From positions 868,001 through 932,000 of the forward strand of contig PCDI01000002.1 in the NCBI GenBank assembly GCA_002778195.1: a stretch of 64,000 bases of DNA. Direction: 5' to 3'. Made by a program: the position numbers and the translations under genes. Positions 31,090-43,299 of this stretch are shown here, piece after piece. Under the pieces are notes generated by a model. That model had not been told where the DNA came from, did not search any database, and worked only from the letters and a program-made list of their open reading frames with translations. The stretch's first letter is position 1. Every line of letters begins with the position of its first letter. Origin of the DNA: Raffaelea ambrosiae (lineage: Eukaryota > Ascomycota > Sordariomycetes > Ophiostomatales > Ophiostomataceae).

Positions 31090-31644
31090 GGCGGCCTTGG
31101 CCGGGCCCAGCATCGCCAGACTAGCCGTCAGCTGCAGCCCCCCAGCCGCCAATCCGGTTCGTCCCTTGCACTGGTGCGCGGCCGCCGTGTGGGTGTGCCT
31201 CCTGCCTTTCCCCACCCTGTCTCCAAGAATGGCAGCCGAATAGCTACTGCGGCCTGGGCCACGCCGAAGGGAGGAAAGCCTTTTCTCCCATGGTTGAGCT
31301 CGAGCTCCGTCCGTTCCTGCTCTTCGCTTCTTCTTTCCCTGTGCTCTGCTGCTGTGCCCCCCTCGTCTGCCCTCCCGGCTTGGTGCAGCGACCGGCCTGT
31401 CCTCCCCTTCTGCTCACAGCCTCGGGCCAGCTTTTCGCCTTCTTCCTGTTCTTTTTCTTTCTTTTCTTTTTCCCCGTCGCTCTGCTCGTTCCAGGGACGC
31501 TCGACGTTCCTTCCGGGACCGCCCCCGAGCTTGCCCTCCCGTCGTCGTCTCTCCGCCGGTCTCCTCCGACCTTCTTCTGCCTCGCCTCTGTCGTCACCTC
31601 TGTCAACTCATTCTGCTCTTCCATCCACATCCGCCATACACACA

Positions 31645-33735
31645 ATGGTAGACACCCGCGAAACAAAACGGGCCCGTGTCGTCCACGAAGACGGCCAGGT
31701 GTCGGCAGTGGCCACCGCGACCGCAACCGAAGACGCACCGCCCGCCTGGACAGGGAACGGCAACGAGGAGCAGCTGCCGGCCGACCTCGTGCCCACCGAG
31801 ATCGAGAAGAAGCTCCAATGGTTCGTCGGCAGCATCGACCAGGGCACGACGTCCTCGCGCTTCATCATCTTTGACGGCAATGGCGTGCCCGTGGTCACCC
31901 ACCAGCTCGAGTTTGAGAACCACTATCCACAGTCGGGGTGAGTAGCAGAGGGCCCCCGTTGGGATCCCATCCCCCCCATTGGGTCCCCATAGGAGACCAA
32001 TCTGCACAGTGTCAGCGCCACTAACCATCCAGATGGCATGAACACGACCCGATGCTCCTCCTCGCGTCCGTCAACACCTGCATCGACGAGGCCATGCGCA
32101 AGTTCGCCGCCCTCGGCCACCACAAGTCCCGCATCCGCGCCGTCGGCATCACCAACCAGCGCGAGACCGCCGTCGTCTGGGACTCCGAGACCGGCGAGCC
32201 CCTCTACAATGCCATCGTCTGGCCCGACACCCGCACGTCCAGTCTGGTCCACGCGTTCCGCGCCAAGCCGGGCGCCGACAAGCTGCAGGACCTGTGCGGC
32301 CTGCCGCTGTCCACGTACCCCAGCAGTCTCAAGCTGGTGTGGCTGCTGCAGAACGTGCCCGCCGTCCGCGACGCCGCCGAGGCCGGCCGTCTGGCCTTCG
32401 GCACGGTCGACTCGTGGCTGATCTACAAGCTCAACGGCGGTGCCAAGCCCCCCGGCAGTGGCCGTCCGGCCGTCCACGTCACCGACAGCACCAATGCGAG
32501 CCGCACCATGTTCATGAACCTCCAGACGCGCGAGTACGACGATTTCCTGTTGTCCTTTTTCGGCATCGACCGCGCCCAGGTCCAGCTGCCCAAGATTGTG
32601 CCGTCGTCGGACGCCACCGCGTTCGGCTATCTCGCCGACGGCCCGCTGGCCGGCATCCGCATTGCCGGCTGCCTGGGCGACCAGTCGAGCGCCCTGGTCG
32701 GCCAGTGCGGCTTCCACCCGGGCCAGGCCAAGAACACGTACGGCACGGGCTGCTTCTTGCTGTACAATGTCGGCACGGAGCCCGTCATTTCACGGTCGGG
32801 TCTGCTGGCCACCGTCGCCTACGATTTTGGTCACGGACACCCGCCCATCTACGCGCTCGAGGGCAGCATTGCCGTCGCCGGCGCGGGTGTCAAGTTCTTG
32901 AGCAACAACTTTGGCTTTGTCAAGGAGTCGGCCGAGATCAACGCCCTGGCCGAGACGGTCGAAGACAATGGCGGCGTGGTGTTTGTCACTGCTTTTAGTG
33001 GACTGTTTGCCCCGTACTGGATTGATGATGCCAAAGGGACCTTGTGTAAGTGAGAGTGGCGTGTCTTTTTTTTTTTTTTGTTGTTGTTGTTGGTTTGGTT
33101 CCCCTGTTTTAAGTCATCTGTTTTTTACCCTCTGTTTTTACTTTACAGCACAATTTCTTACTAATTGCCACCCATCTTTAGTCGGCCTTACCCAGTTCAC
33201 CAAGCAGGGCCATATCGCCCGGGCCACGCTCGAGGCGACGTGCTACCAGACCAAGGCCATTCTGGATGCCATGGAGCGCGACAGCGGCAAGCGCCTCGAG
33301 AGCCTGGCCGTCGACGGCGGCCTGTCCAACAGCGACCTGTGCATGCAGACGCAGGCGGACGTCAGCGGGATCCCCGTGGACCGCCCGGCCATGCGGGAGA
33401 CGACGGCTCTGGGCGCGGCCATTGCGGCCGGCCTGGCCACGGGCGTGTGGGACAAGCTGGAGGATCTGCGGGACGTCAACCGCGTGGGGCGGCGGGTGTT
33501 TACGCCGAGCCCGGACCGGAAGCGGTTTGCGCGGATGGTGCGCAAGTGGGAACAGGCCGTGGAGATGAGCCGGGGATGGGTGCGGAACGAGGCCGACGAG
33601 GACGAGGCGGCAGCCAAGGAGGAGGAGCAGCAGCAGCAGCAGCAGCAGCAGGGGGTGGTGAACTCGAAAAAGAGGAAAGCAGAGCAGGAGGTGGAAGAGG
33701 CACCCGAGGAGAAGAAGAAGAATGGGACGAAATGA
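31645..33735 (+). CDS. gut1: Glycerol kinase with Gln/Lys-rich tail (619 aa)
   Basis: It phosphorylates glycerol to glycerol 3-phosphate with ATP, the entry step of glycerol use. Exons are 31645-31937, 32033-33045 and 33182-33735 (introns of 95 and 136 nt), giving 619 residues. FGGY-kinase features: DQGTTSSRFIIFD near residue 65, GWHEHDPM across the first splice, GITNQRETxVVWD, the substrate-binding CLGDQSSALVGQ block, GTYGTGCFLL and the C-terminal VDGGLSNSD block. The first 50 residues are an extra head, and the last 40 add a run of Gln then a KKRK and KKK-rich tail that yeast Gut1 lacks as far as I recall. The ATG at 31645 is the first with a reasonable context (ACACAATGG). A second possible acceptor occurs near 33147, but only 33181 restores the family sequence. 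Confidence 0.94.
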
Positions 33736-34933
33736 GGAGGAGGGACACGGGAACCGGGGATTTGGTTGGAGAGGCGGAAGTAGACAAACAACATGGAGGA
33801 GGCATTACTTATACATATAAGATGCCGTCATTATGGGGGATCGACATATGGCATGGGCCTTGGGTGGGGAGACACGCACATCCGATCTACGAAACACATT
33901 ACAGCGCTTTATCGGTGGCGGAGTGGATGGATATTAATTATCATGTATGAACAGAAAAACGACGAGAACTCGAAACTCGAAGCTCGGGAGACTAAAAAAA
34001 CACACCTGCTGTATCCAGGCCCAGGCACCCCCCCTGTTTCTGCTTATTTTGTTCCCCTTATGCCCATGCAGTCCCACCGTAAATAATGCCGAATGCTTCC
34101 CGCTGTTTGCTGTATTACTTTCTCATGTTCGTCTCCTTCGTTCACCATGCACACGTTACTTCTCTCGAGGAACAAGAACACAAGAGACAACAAAAGCAAA
34201 ACACACTTTTTCCCGGATGCTCGTCAAGATTTTCCTTGCGTCTTTTTTTTCCTTCTTCTCTTCTCGTTTGCTGCGCAGAAGTTAATCTAAACCCATGGGA
34301 AATATATCAAAACAACAAGTAGCACCGGGTTATACAATTGCTATCCCGACGCCAGGCCATTTTCCCCCCAGATTTCTATTATCTTGAAAAGGGAGCAGAG
34401 GTTTTGCGTGATTTCGTGTCCTTTTTTTTCTCTTTCCTCCAGAAAATGAAACAAGGTCCAAAAAGGAAATGTGCAACTAGTAAAAAAACAAGCAAGAAAA
34501 AAGAAGGGGCAGCTTCCGCAGCGTGCATGGGAGAGAAAAAAAATAGTTGTAAGAGATATATAATGTACGTGACGATCGAAAAAAAGAGGAGGGAACAGAG
34601 GGAAACGAATCGAAGGGAAACCCCGTTGGCTGCAACATCAAAGGTGGACAAAAAAAAGAAGGGGTAGAAAGAGTAATAATAAGGCCGCCCTTGTTATAGG
34701 CACAAATGACGAAAAATGTGCCGTGATTTTTTGTCTTTGAAAAAAAAGAAGAGTTGGAAGAATAAGGGAGGGGGTATAGGCGTTCGGTGGGCTATTTCCA
34801 TTCGAATCGTGTGATAAAAAAAAGGGGAGACAATAGGCGGACGTGAAGCAAGAAAGAAGGGTGCCGATCAAACAAAACGAAACACGATCGTCCTTCCGCG
34901 AAAGAAAATCGATTGAAGCTCGACCATTATCAT
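33736..34933. other. Convergent spacer, glycerol kinase / GDP-mannose pyrophosphorylase
   Basis: This A/T-richer region holds A tracts on the plus strand at 34480-34670. No frame has coding features; the longest (109 codons) is Lys-rich translation of A tracts. It probably contains both 3' untranslated regions. Confidence 0.6.
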
Positions 34934-36706
34934 CTACATGATAATAGCGGGAATATCGACGTTGGCCTTGATGCTCTTGTGGGGCAGGACACTGCCGCCG
35001 TTGACGTAGATCTCGTCGCTGATGCTGACGTCCTCGCCCAAGACGGTGATGTTTTCGAGACGGGTCCAGCGGCCCACGGTGCTGTTCCAGCCAACAATGG
35101 TGCTCTTAACCCAAGCATGGTCCTTAACCTTGGAGCCGGAGAGCAGCACGCAGCGCTGCAACCGGACACCGTCGCCGACGACAACATTGGGGCCGACGAC
35201 AACGTTGGGGCCTATCCGGCAGTTCTTGCCGATCTTGGCAGACGGGTCGATGAGAACATTGCCGCCGTGAACGTAGGGGGTGCCGGCCGGGGTGAGGGCC
35301 TTGGAGCCCTTCTTGGTCAGGGAGGACAGGTACAGGCAGGTGCCGGTGAGGAAGTCCTTGGGCTGGCCAACGTCCATCCAGTAGCCCTCGAGGTCGAACG
35401 AGTGCAGCTGGCCGTCACGGACCATGGAGGGGAAGGTCTCCTGCTCGATGGAGGTGGGACGCAGCTCGATGCGCTTGAGGACGGAGGTGTTGAGAATGTA
35501 CATGCCGGCGTTGATGCGGTTGCCGACGAACTGGACGGGCTTCTCGACGAAGCGGTCGATGCGCGACGGGTGGCTGGGCTTGTGGACGATGACACCGTAC
35601 TTGGACGGCTCCTCGACCTTGGTGACGACAATGGTGCCCTCGTCGCCGTGGGCCTTGTGGAAGTCGGCCAGCTCCTTGAAGGGGTACTCGCAGATGACGT
35701 CCGAGTTGAGCACGAAGAAGGGCGTGTCGTCCTTGAGGAGGGTCTCTTCGGCCAGCTTCAGTGGGCCGGCGGTGCCCAGGGGCTCTGTCTCGATGGAGAA
35801 GGTGATGTTGATGCCGAACTTGTCAGCAATCTAAGGAGGGGGTGTGGGTTAGCGGTACAGACGTTTCAGAAGATTTGTAGGCTTGGAGAGGTTTCCAAGA
35901 CAGTCCTAGAGCAAAAGAGGGGGAGGGGCGGTCTGCAACTGGGCGATCTTCAGATGGCACTCGAAGCTTTTTTTTTAGGTTGACTCGAAGCTGGGATTCT
36001 GAACTGTTCTTACAGTCCTCAAAGAAAGTCCTCAAAGTTTCGAGGTCTCACGACTGTCTTGGAACTCATTTTGCCTGGGTTTTTTTTCTTGGTTTGTTTG
36101 CTGGTTTCTGCTTGTATTCAAAAACGTACCTCGGCCAGACGGCCCTCCATCACCTCGGGGCGGTAGTTCACCGCCAGAACAACATCTGTGACGCCTGCGT
36201 CGGCCAGAGCTTCGATCTGGTGCAGGATCATGGGCTTGTTGCCAAACTCGACGAGGGGCTTGGGGAGAGTAAGGGTCTATACAAAAGAGCACGGGTCAGC
36301 GGGGGTTCCTTGCAGGGGAGAAAGGTTCGAAAACGAATTCGAAGACGCTTTTGAAGACGAGGTGGGTTGGTAGACATACAAGAGGCCGCAGACGCGTGCC
36401 GAAGCCGCCGACGAGAATGAGGGCTGCAACAAGAGCATGTTAGCGAAGAGCAAGAAAGCAGTAGGCGAACAGGACAGGCAAGGCTGAGGCAGGCCAGAAA
36501 CCAAAAGAGCAAAAATGGAGCAGAGACGTGGCTTCTGCGCGCCCGCAAACAGTCTGCGACATCGTGGCAGCAAAGCAGACACGAGCGAGGCGAGACTATT
36601 GCAGCGACAAGCACGCTCATAGAATTCCAATTGAGCCATTCCCTGCCCCTCGGCCTGCGAGTGTGTGTATGTTCTGTGTGTGTTCGTTGTCTGACGTACC
36701 CTTCAT
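34934..36706 (-). CDS. mpg1: Mannose-1-phosphate guanylyltransferase, GDP-mannose pyrophosphorylase (364 aa)
   Basis: It makes GDP-mannose from mannose 1-phosphate and GTP, feeding N- and O-glycosylation, GPI anchors and wall mannan. There are four exons: 36706-36700 (7 nt only), 36423-36380, 36276-36130 and 35830-34934, with introns of 276, 103 and 299 nt. The 7-nt first exon supplies Met-Lys and the first base of Ala3. The spliced product begins [20 protein letters not shown], the nucleotidyltransferase signature, followed by [31 protein letters not shown] and a C-terminal left-handed beta-helix region rich in I-G-x-x-V hexads. The length of 364 is what I expect for fungal homologues (yeast Psa1 has 361). 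The C-terminus ends in the usual DIPAIIM. It is highly conserved and likely essential. Confidence 0.96.
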
Positions 36707-39700
36707 TTTGGTGGTGGTAGGGTATTAATAGGGGGGAAAGGAGGCGTTCAAAAGCTGCAGAGCAAACAAGATGCAAAGCAGCCAAGCAACGAGTTAAAAA
36801 GTAGTAGTTGGTTTCGACGAACGAAAAGAGAGTAGCGAGCGTCAAGAAGCGAAGAATATGAAAAGGACAAGGGGAGAATGCAAAGAAAAGAGAAAGGTCA
36901 CGGATGGAGTAAGTCGGAGAGAAGAAGAAGTCAGAGAGCCAGAAAGTACGAGGGAGTAGTCTGGAGGGAAGGTTGGTGGTTTTGTCTGGGGAGCGGAAAA
37001 GGCAAAAGCAAGGCCCAGTGTTGCAAGGTGTCGAGAAAGTGGAGATGGTGGAAATGGCGATTGGCCAGATTGCACTCTTTAAAAAAAGTTTGAATTGCAG
37101 GGAACAAGACCGTAAAGGGGGGGCGGCGGCGGCGACACCACCACCACCACAGCCAGGTACCAGACACGAACACCGCAGCACACGGCTGGTATTATAGGCT
37201 GGTGCTAAGGTGAGCTCACTAATGGCTCATACGCAAATCCCAACACGACAATTGCCCAGAAAACGAGAATTGGCGTCTATTTTTTAGCGGGATCTTGTCT
37301 CGGCCGGGGAAGGGGGAGAGAAGTCGACAAAGGGAAAGGAAGAAAGAAGGGGAAAATGGGTGCGCTTCTTTCAAGAGCCGGCAAAAGAGAGAGAGAGAGC
37401 GGGTGTCTGTTTTGTGAGGATAGCTTGCTTGAAGGATGTGTACTATGTAGTTGCATGGTCGATCTCTTTTTTTGTCTTGCCTTAGATGACTTTTTCTGCT
37501 TTGCAGAGAAAAGGATTTTTTTTTCTTTGTTTCTACTTTTTGGCATGCTTGTTTCGCTCTGTCGCACCTTCCCTTTGCTCTAGACGTTCCTTCCGGAAGG
37601 CGCACCCACAGACGACCACTTGACTCTTCATCGGTTCCATCCCACATGGGAAGGACAGAGTCATGTTGCCCCCGTCGCTCCTTCCATAATAAAGCAAGAT
37701 ACATAACATGTCGCGCCCCCCCTGAGCAGGAACCGCCAACAAGGCATTTGTGGCTGTACACAAAGTAATACACGATATTACGAGTCAGATACTGACCGGC
37801 GGCCTGCCATCCCGCCATCCATTGCCTGGCAAATTACCTTGTCAGGTGCTTTTTGGCTCGTGGTGCGGGTTGCTCGTGTTGTTCCCCCCCCCCCCCTATT
37901 ACCTGAGCTAGTGAGCTAAAAAGGACACGAAAATTTAGGGGAATCTTCCCCCCCTACTGGGTGTTTTTCCTCACCTGCTCTCCGTGGCGGGGCAAAAAGG
38001 GGGCAGGCCGTCCTAAGCAGAAAAAGAAACAGGCATTGAACATTGAAAAGGGGTGGGGGCAGCCAATCAGTGCACGTGAAGCCTTACACGAGTTGGGGGG
38101 GTTTCTTATTCTCGCTTTATTTTCCCTTTCGTTTCCCCCCCTTCTGACCAAAAAAAGGAAGAACGGCCAGCATTAGTTATGTGGTGATCATATTCGTAGC
38201 AAGTCGGTGTTTCCCGACACGAAAATGCCCACAGCAATTACGAAGTGTCCCTTTTTTTATCCCTTTTTACGCTCTTCTTATGCAGCCAACGGCCGACGTC
38301 TCTTGTGACACGCCGTTCATTACCGGGTATCGGACTGGCACGGTTGACACGACTAAAGGGGGGCATTCACGACTGACATGCATCTCTACGTGATAGTGGA
38401 CACCTGTGGGTGACGCATCTCTGGCCGATGCTAATCTGGTGGACACGGACTAATTTTTTGAACTGGACACGCCTGACACGCTGGCCACGACCTGGCACGA
38501 CTGCTTAGTTACCCACTCAAAAACGCGACCATCTTCTCGTTTCAAATTCCACAAGCTACTATGTACTCGTACATAGTAGACGCTTTGTGGGTACCTGGGG
38601 AAAGATGGACTCTGCCATGTAGCCTTTTCATAAAGGGGGCTAGCTATGTAGCCTCCTTTTCGTAAGAAGGGCATTCCTCAAACATGGCCAACAAGCCAGT
38701 CCGTGTACGAGGAACCGCACTTCCCTGCCGGCTGCCCTGCCGGCTCTCCTCTGACGGAGACGTGGGGTGACACAGAAGAGACCTGACGCTCCTTCCCGCA
38801 CCCTTGTCCCCTGCCGTTGGGCCCGGTGGTGGCTTTCCCCTTCCTCGATGGCTGGCCAGTGGCCAGGCTGTAGAAAGCTTGGCCCAAGTTCGGGGAGGCG
38901 GTACTCTGTACAATAGTAGCAAGGACAACGGCAGTACTTCTTCGCCGCCGTAGACAATATTGCTTGCTTGCTCGGAATGGGGTTCGTCTCAAGGAGACCT
39001 TTGCACGTTGTTGCACCTCGTGGCCGAAAAAAGAAATCTTCGTCGACAAAAACGTAGACCAAAATCTACGAGAAATGTCAGGCACAAGTGGCCAACAGGA
39101 CCAACCGCAAAAGGAGCAGCCACAAGGGAGGATTCACAAAAGGTGGCAACTACGAACAAAACACCTTGCAAGTCAGGTACGAGAAGAAAAGGTCCCTGGC
39201 GAGAAAGTCACGGGTGTTTCATTTTTGTAACTTTCCGCCTAGCAACACTACTGATGGCCGGAGTTGTTGGAGGACTATTTTGGTGTCCTTTTGCTGCGAA
39301 TGGCCTGATTGTCCCCTTACTAAATATCGTGGTTAACTAATAGTACTATTAACTAGTGACCACAGCCAGGAACAGCCACACCGCCGATAACGATAAGCTG
39401 CTTTGTCGTTGGACGTCAATGGCACATGACTTTTTTGTCTTTTTGACAAAAGTTGCGGCAACTTCGTTCCCCATTTACCTTTCAACCGCTTTTTTGAACC
39501 AGTCACCGTCATCGCTGTTGTCGCGGCTTTCATTTATGTGCCAGTCTTTATTTTTGTGTATCCCAGAATATAAATGTAATTTCATAAGTAGAGTCGTTAA
39601 CTAAGGAGTCTTTTGGGATGAGGGAGGATGCGTGTCATAGTCATGTTGTAAGAGGAAAATTCAAACAACGACTCATTGACAAAGAGAGCACTCGTGGGAG

Positions 39701-41198
39701 TAAACCCTCATACAATAGGGCGAGGGAGGGGATGAGAGAAAAATGGTAAGAGGAAAAGGAAAGATAAAATCGTAAAAATTCATGAAGCCCTCTCTCGTCA
39801 CATCCTGGTAAAACCAAAGTATGCGATGATATGAGGAATAAAGGAAAGCACAACGGAGATGAGTAAATAAAACAAGAAACTAAAATCATCTCTTTTTCAT
39901 CAAGCGGCCGTTTCCATCATTTCTCTTTTTTTCTGCCAGATTTTTGGTTTGTTTTTTGACGCCCCATACACACAAGAAAGAAAACCCATAATATGCATGC
40001 CGCGAACTCGGAAGGAAAGTCGTGGAAAGTCGTAAACGGTCCATGCCCTCGCCCTTTTTTGTCGAAAAAGCAAGGATCTCCATCCACAACTATCATTTTC
40101 CCTGTCGCTTTTCAAAGAGATGAAAAAAGATGGCAATCTAAAACCTCCCCTGTCGTGGGAAACGTGAGAATAATGAAAAAATATTAAGAGCAAAAGAAAG
40201 AATGAGAATGATGAGAGACGGTGTCAGAAGGCCCAAAAGTCCCCATCATTGTATTTTGGGCAATCATTTCCACCATAGGCCGGGTTCGGAAGTCCTAAAG
40301 TTCCAAGATATCCATGGCTCCAATGATGGCTATGGGAAGATTATCCCGGTCCTCATTCGTAGGCCCATGCAGTTTAAGAGAGACTTGTGCCTTGGTATAG
40401 TTGACAAAGAAAAAGGCCGCGCTGCAAAAATGGGTCGAGTTGACCGAGATTGGGACTTCAAATATTCTCGAAATGTGTGAAAGTGAAAAAGTAGAAGACG
40501 GAATAAAAGCTGGGAGCACACAAAAAAAATCTCAAATCGTGTCTATCTTTGTCGTAAAATCGTAAAATGAAAAGGTCGTTTCGTGAAATGCAAGTCTTGT
40601 TCGTCAGAACGCTTTTGATGCCAGTGTTTTCGGAGTTCGTGGTTTTTTTTTGTTTTTTTGAAGTTAGGTTCGTTTCATTTGGTGTCGTTGGTTGTGGTTG
40701 TTGTAGTTGCAGGTGTTGTATTCCCTCCAGATGACCCAGGAAGGCAAACGGGTATATTCTCCAGTCGAGATTGTCATCGTCGCCGTGAAGCCGAGTAAAG
40801 TATACTGTATCGTTGTGCAATAAAAAGAAGAAATCAAGGTGAAAAAAAAATAGGGAAACGCAAATCAAAAGAGAGCAAGGAAAGATGCCGAGAACGGAAC
40901 ATCCGAGGGGCGTCCTGGTTCCTCAGGTAAGATCCATTGGCCAGGCTGCCATATATAGCCATAGTAGGCCAGGGGGGACGTCCAATGAAGATTGTCCTGG
41001 CTTATAAGGAAGCGCATATCCAATGCCCATTGGACAGACAAGTATAGGAATGGCATGCGAGGCTCTAGCTGGACAGCCCCAGGCGTCTACCTGTCCAATC
41101 GGGCCCTCGTGGGAAGGCAAAAGAGATGATGGTGTGCTGAATCAGACAGCCACTGGGAGCAAACCTGGAAAGAGGTGTCCGGTACACAAGACGTCCAC
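36707..41198. other. 4.5-kb stretch without recognised gene
   Basis: This stretch holds the promoter of mpg1 on its left and the 3' flank of the dsRBD-like gene on its right. None of its frames (up to 199 codons) shows motifs or coding bias. It is A/T-richer than the gene regions, especially 39600-40900. No inverted terminal repeats or transposase fragments were noticed. Confidence 0.45.
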
Positions 41199-42081
41199 CT
41201 ACTCGATGGAGGCTGTCGAGCTGCTGCTGGAGTGCGTGCCAGATCTGTGGCTGCGGCTGCTCCTGTTGGACGACTGCCGGCCTTTCCGGTGCTTGCGGCT
41301 CGTCTCGTCTGCAGGCAGACCCTGCACGATGCCGTTGCGGGCCAGCATTCCACCGTTCATAGAGAAGTTGCGGCAAACCATAAAGGCACGCATGGCTGCG
41401 TTCTCCTGAGCCAGCATGTCCGACTCATAAGCCAAATCAGTCTGGTACTCGCGGCCGTTGACCAGAACTAGGCAGGTGTAGCCGTTATGATCACGGTAAC
41501 ACTCGTACATGGGATCCAACCATCCACGACGACGGCAAAGGCCTAAAGAAGAAGGGAAAGGTGTGTTAGCCACGTGTACTTTGTGTCTCAGAACCCAAAG
41601 AAATACAGAGCACGCATCGCCCACACACACTGCCCCTTGCATGAGGATGTGTGCCCAGATCGCCCTGTCCGACAGACTGAATGTGCATTTTGTGCATTTC
41701 AGCCCAATCCACTACATACACGCGCGCGAGTCGATGCGGCCGAGATTGGGCTCGGCATGAGGCAGCCCCCCCTCCTAGATCTGGCATATATGCCATAGCA
41801 CCGAAACGTCAAAACGTGTACGACAGGATTGGGCTGTGGGAGGAAACGAGGGGCTCGGAAGCGTTCCTGGGTAAGGCGGCCCCAGATGCAAGGATGGGCC
41901 ACGCCGTTGATGCGGGAAAATCACTTGCAGCCTCGTTTTATGGCCAATGCGGCTCTGCCTCCAGAGGAAGGAACGACCCAATGCTTCCCTAACAAGCAAG
42001 TATGTTGCAGTCACAACAGAAATCACGGCAGAAAGTACACTTACTCTCCAGGTATTGCATATAGAATCCGAAGGAACTCAT
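41199..42081 (-). CDS. Small dsRNA-binding-domain-like protein (126 aa)
   Basis: Exons 42081-42045 and 41542-41199 join over a long 502-nt intron (GTAAGT donor, TTTAG acceptor), giving 126 residues. The product begins MSSFGFYMQYLESLCRRRGW, then DPMYECYRDHNGYTCLVLVN, REYQTDLAYESDMLAQENAA and MRAFMVCRNFSMNGG. This helix, three strands and helix pattern (YLE..CRR.GW, YECYRDHNGYTCLVLVNG, A...AM) is that of a dsRNA-binding motif, though the usual KKxAK cluster at the second helix is reduced. The tail (residues 90-126) is Ser/Arg/His-rich. I recall similar hypothetical proteins in Sordariomycetes, without a known role. The joining of the two exons is supported by phase and by continuity of the motif. 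RNA binding is a prediction only. Confidence 0.72.
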
Positions 42082-43284
42082 GCTGGCGGGTTTTCGCTGT
42101 CCAACGGGTTTGGGCTGAAATGGGGGCCAAATGGCGGATGTGCGAGGTGGGGTGCTAAAGCAGCTCTAAGGGGGGGGATATCTTCCTGTCAAAGGATGAC
42201 AATTGCTCAGACCAGAAGACTGGGAAGGCAGCCAACACGTTCTAAGCCGGAGTACGAGGTTTTAGTCCCCGGCTCGGATCCGTCCAAATGCAATCGTGCC
42301 CAACGCGGGTGTGAGGCTCTCGTGGCAGGCAGTAGTCTGCGAATTGGTGTGCAGCAGGGGGAGGGAGGAGGATGAGTGAGGGGACGAGGAGCGTATAGAA
42401 CTCAATGGATAGCTAGCTCAGTAGAGAAGCTCCGCGCTGCACGAGTAAGAGAATGGGTCGTAAGAGGCTTTCACTGCACGTGTAAATGTGAGAGCGAGGT
42501 AGAGTTGAAGAGGACGGAGCAAGCGATGTGTGCGAGTGTGAGATGGACGGTGGTGTAAGTGAGTAGATGTATAAGTAGACGTCTGTGTGTCGGCGCCGCG
42601 GGTGGTGTTGTGCGTGTGTAGAGGTATTAGGTGGTGTGTGTGGTGTGCCAGTGTTAAGGCTGATATAGGAAAAGAAGAAACAAAGGGAAAATAAAAATCC
42701 TTGGTTGAGCTCCTCTGGTGGCAGCAAACGGGCACGGCAAGCAGCAGGGACACGAGCAGCAGCAGCAGCGAGACAGGAATGCTTTATTACAGAAACAAGA
42801 GGGCCGGCCTAGTGCGGGGCTGGCAAGGGCTAGATAACATACGGAAGAAGGAAAGGACGGATAGCAGGCGGGAAACAGACGAAGATGCATGTCGAGATGC
42901 GGCTCTCAGAGTGTGACCCATCTTGATGTGTTGGCACTCGTTGTCGCCAGTTGATAAAAACAGACGAGACTAGATGGCTCCACCCAATGCATTTGGGAGG
43001 TGGGGAAGGGGGAGGGGATAAAGAAATGATGTAGAATCACACAGCTGGCGCGAAAATCTGGTTGATAAGTGTTGGCGCTGTGGTGTGTTAGGGCAAGGAA
43101 CAAAGCACGAGACAGGAGGAGGACAGGAGAAGAAAAGTGAACAATGGCCGAGAGACCGGGGGAGGGGTGTGAGAAAAGACACGAGAGACATGAAAGACAC
43201 AAAAGAGGCGGAAAGGAAGGGGGCCCTCCCTTCTGAAGACCACAAGAGACAGGTACAGCAAAGAGGGGACGAGTTTCGACTGAC

Positions 43285-43299
43285 GGGGGGGGGGGGGGG
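43285..43299. repeat. G15 homopolymer
   Basis: Fifteen consecutive G residues lie on the plus strand. Length may be unreliable in the assembly. Confidence 0.9.

Larger units (their letters stand above)
29678..31644. promoter_or_regulatory. Divergent intergenic region, esterase / glycerol kinase
   Basis: These 1967 bp hold the promoters of both genes. No coding frame is convincing. An in-frame open stretch runs upstream of the glycerol kinase ATG from 31024, but its Arg/Ser/Pro content looks like translated leader. The region 31290-31640 is pyrimidine-rich on the plus strand, as in a fungal leader. Two minisatellites are listed separately. Confidence 0.5.

Noticed and set aside
31024..31644. 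N-terminal extension of glycerol kinase by 207 codons
   Set aside because: The frame is open by chance through a pyrimidine-rich leader; Arg/Ser/Pro content and the good ATG context at 31645 argue against it.
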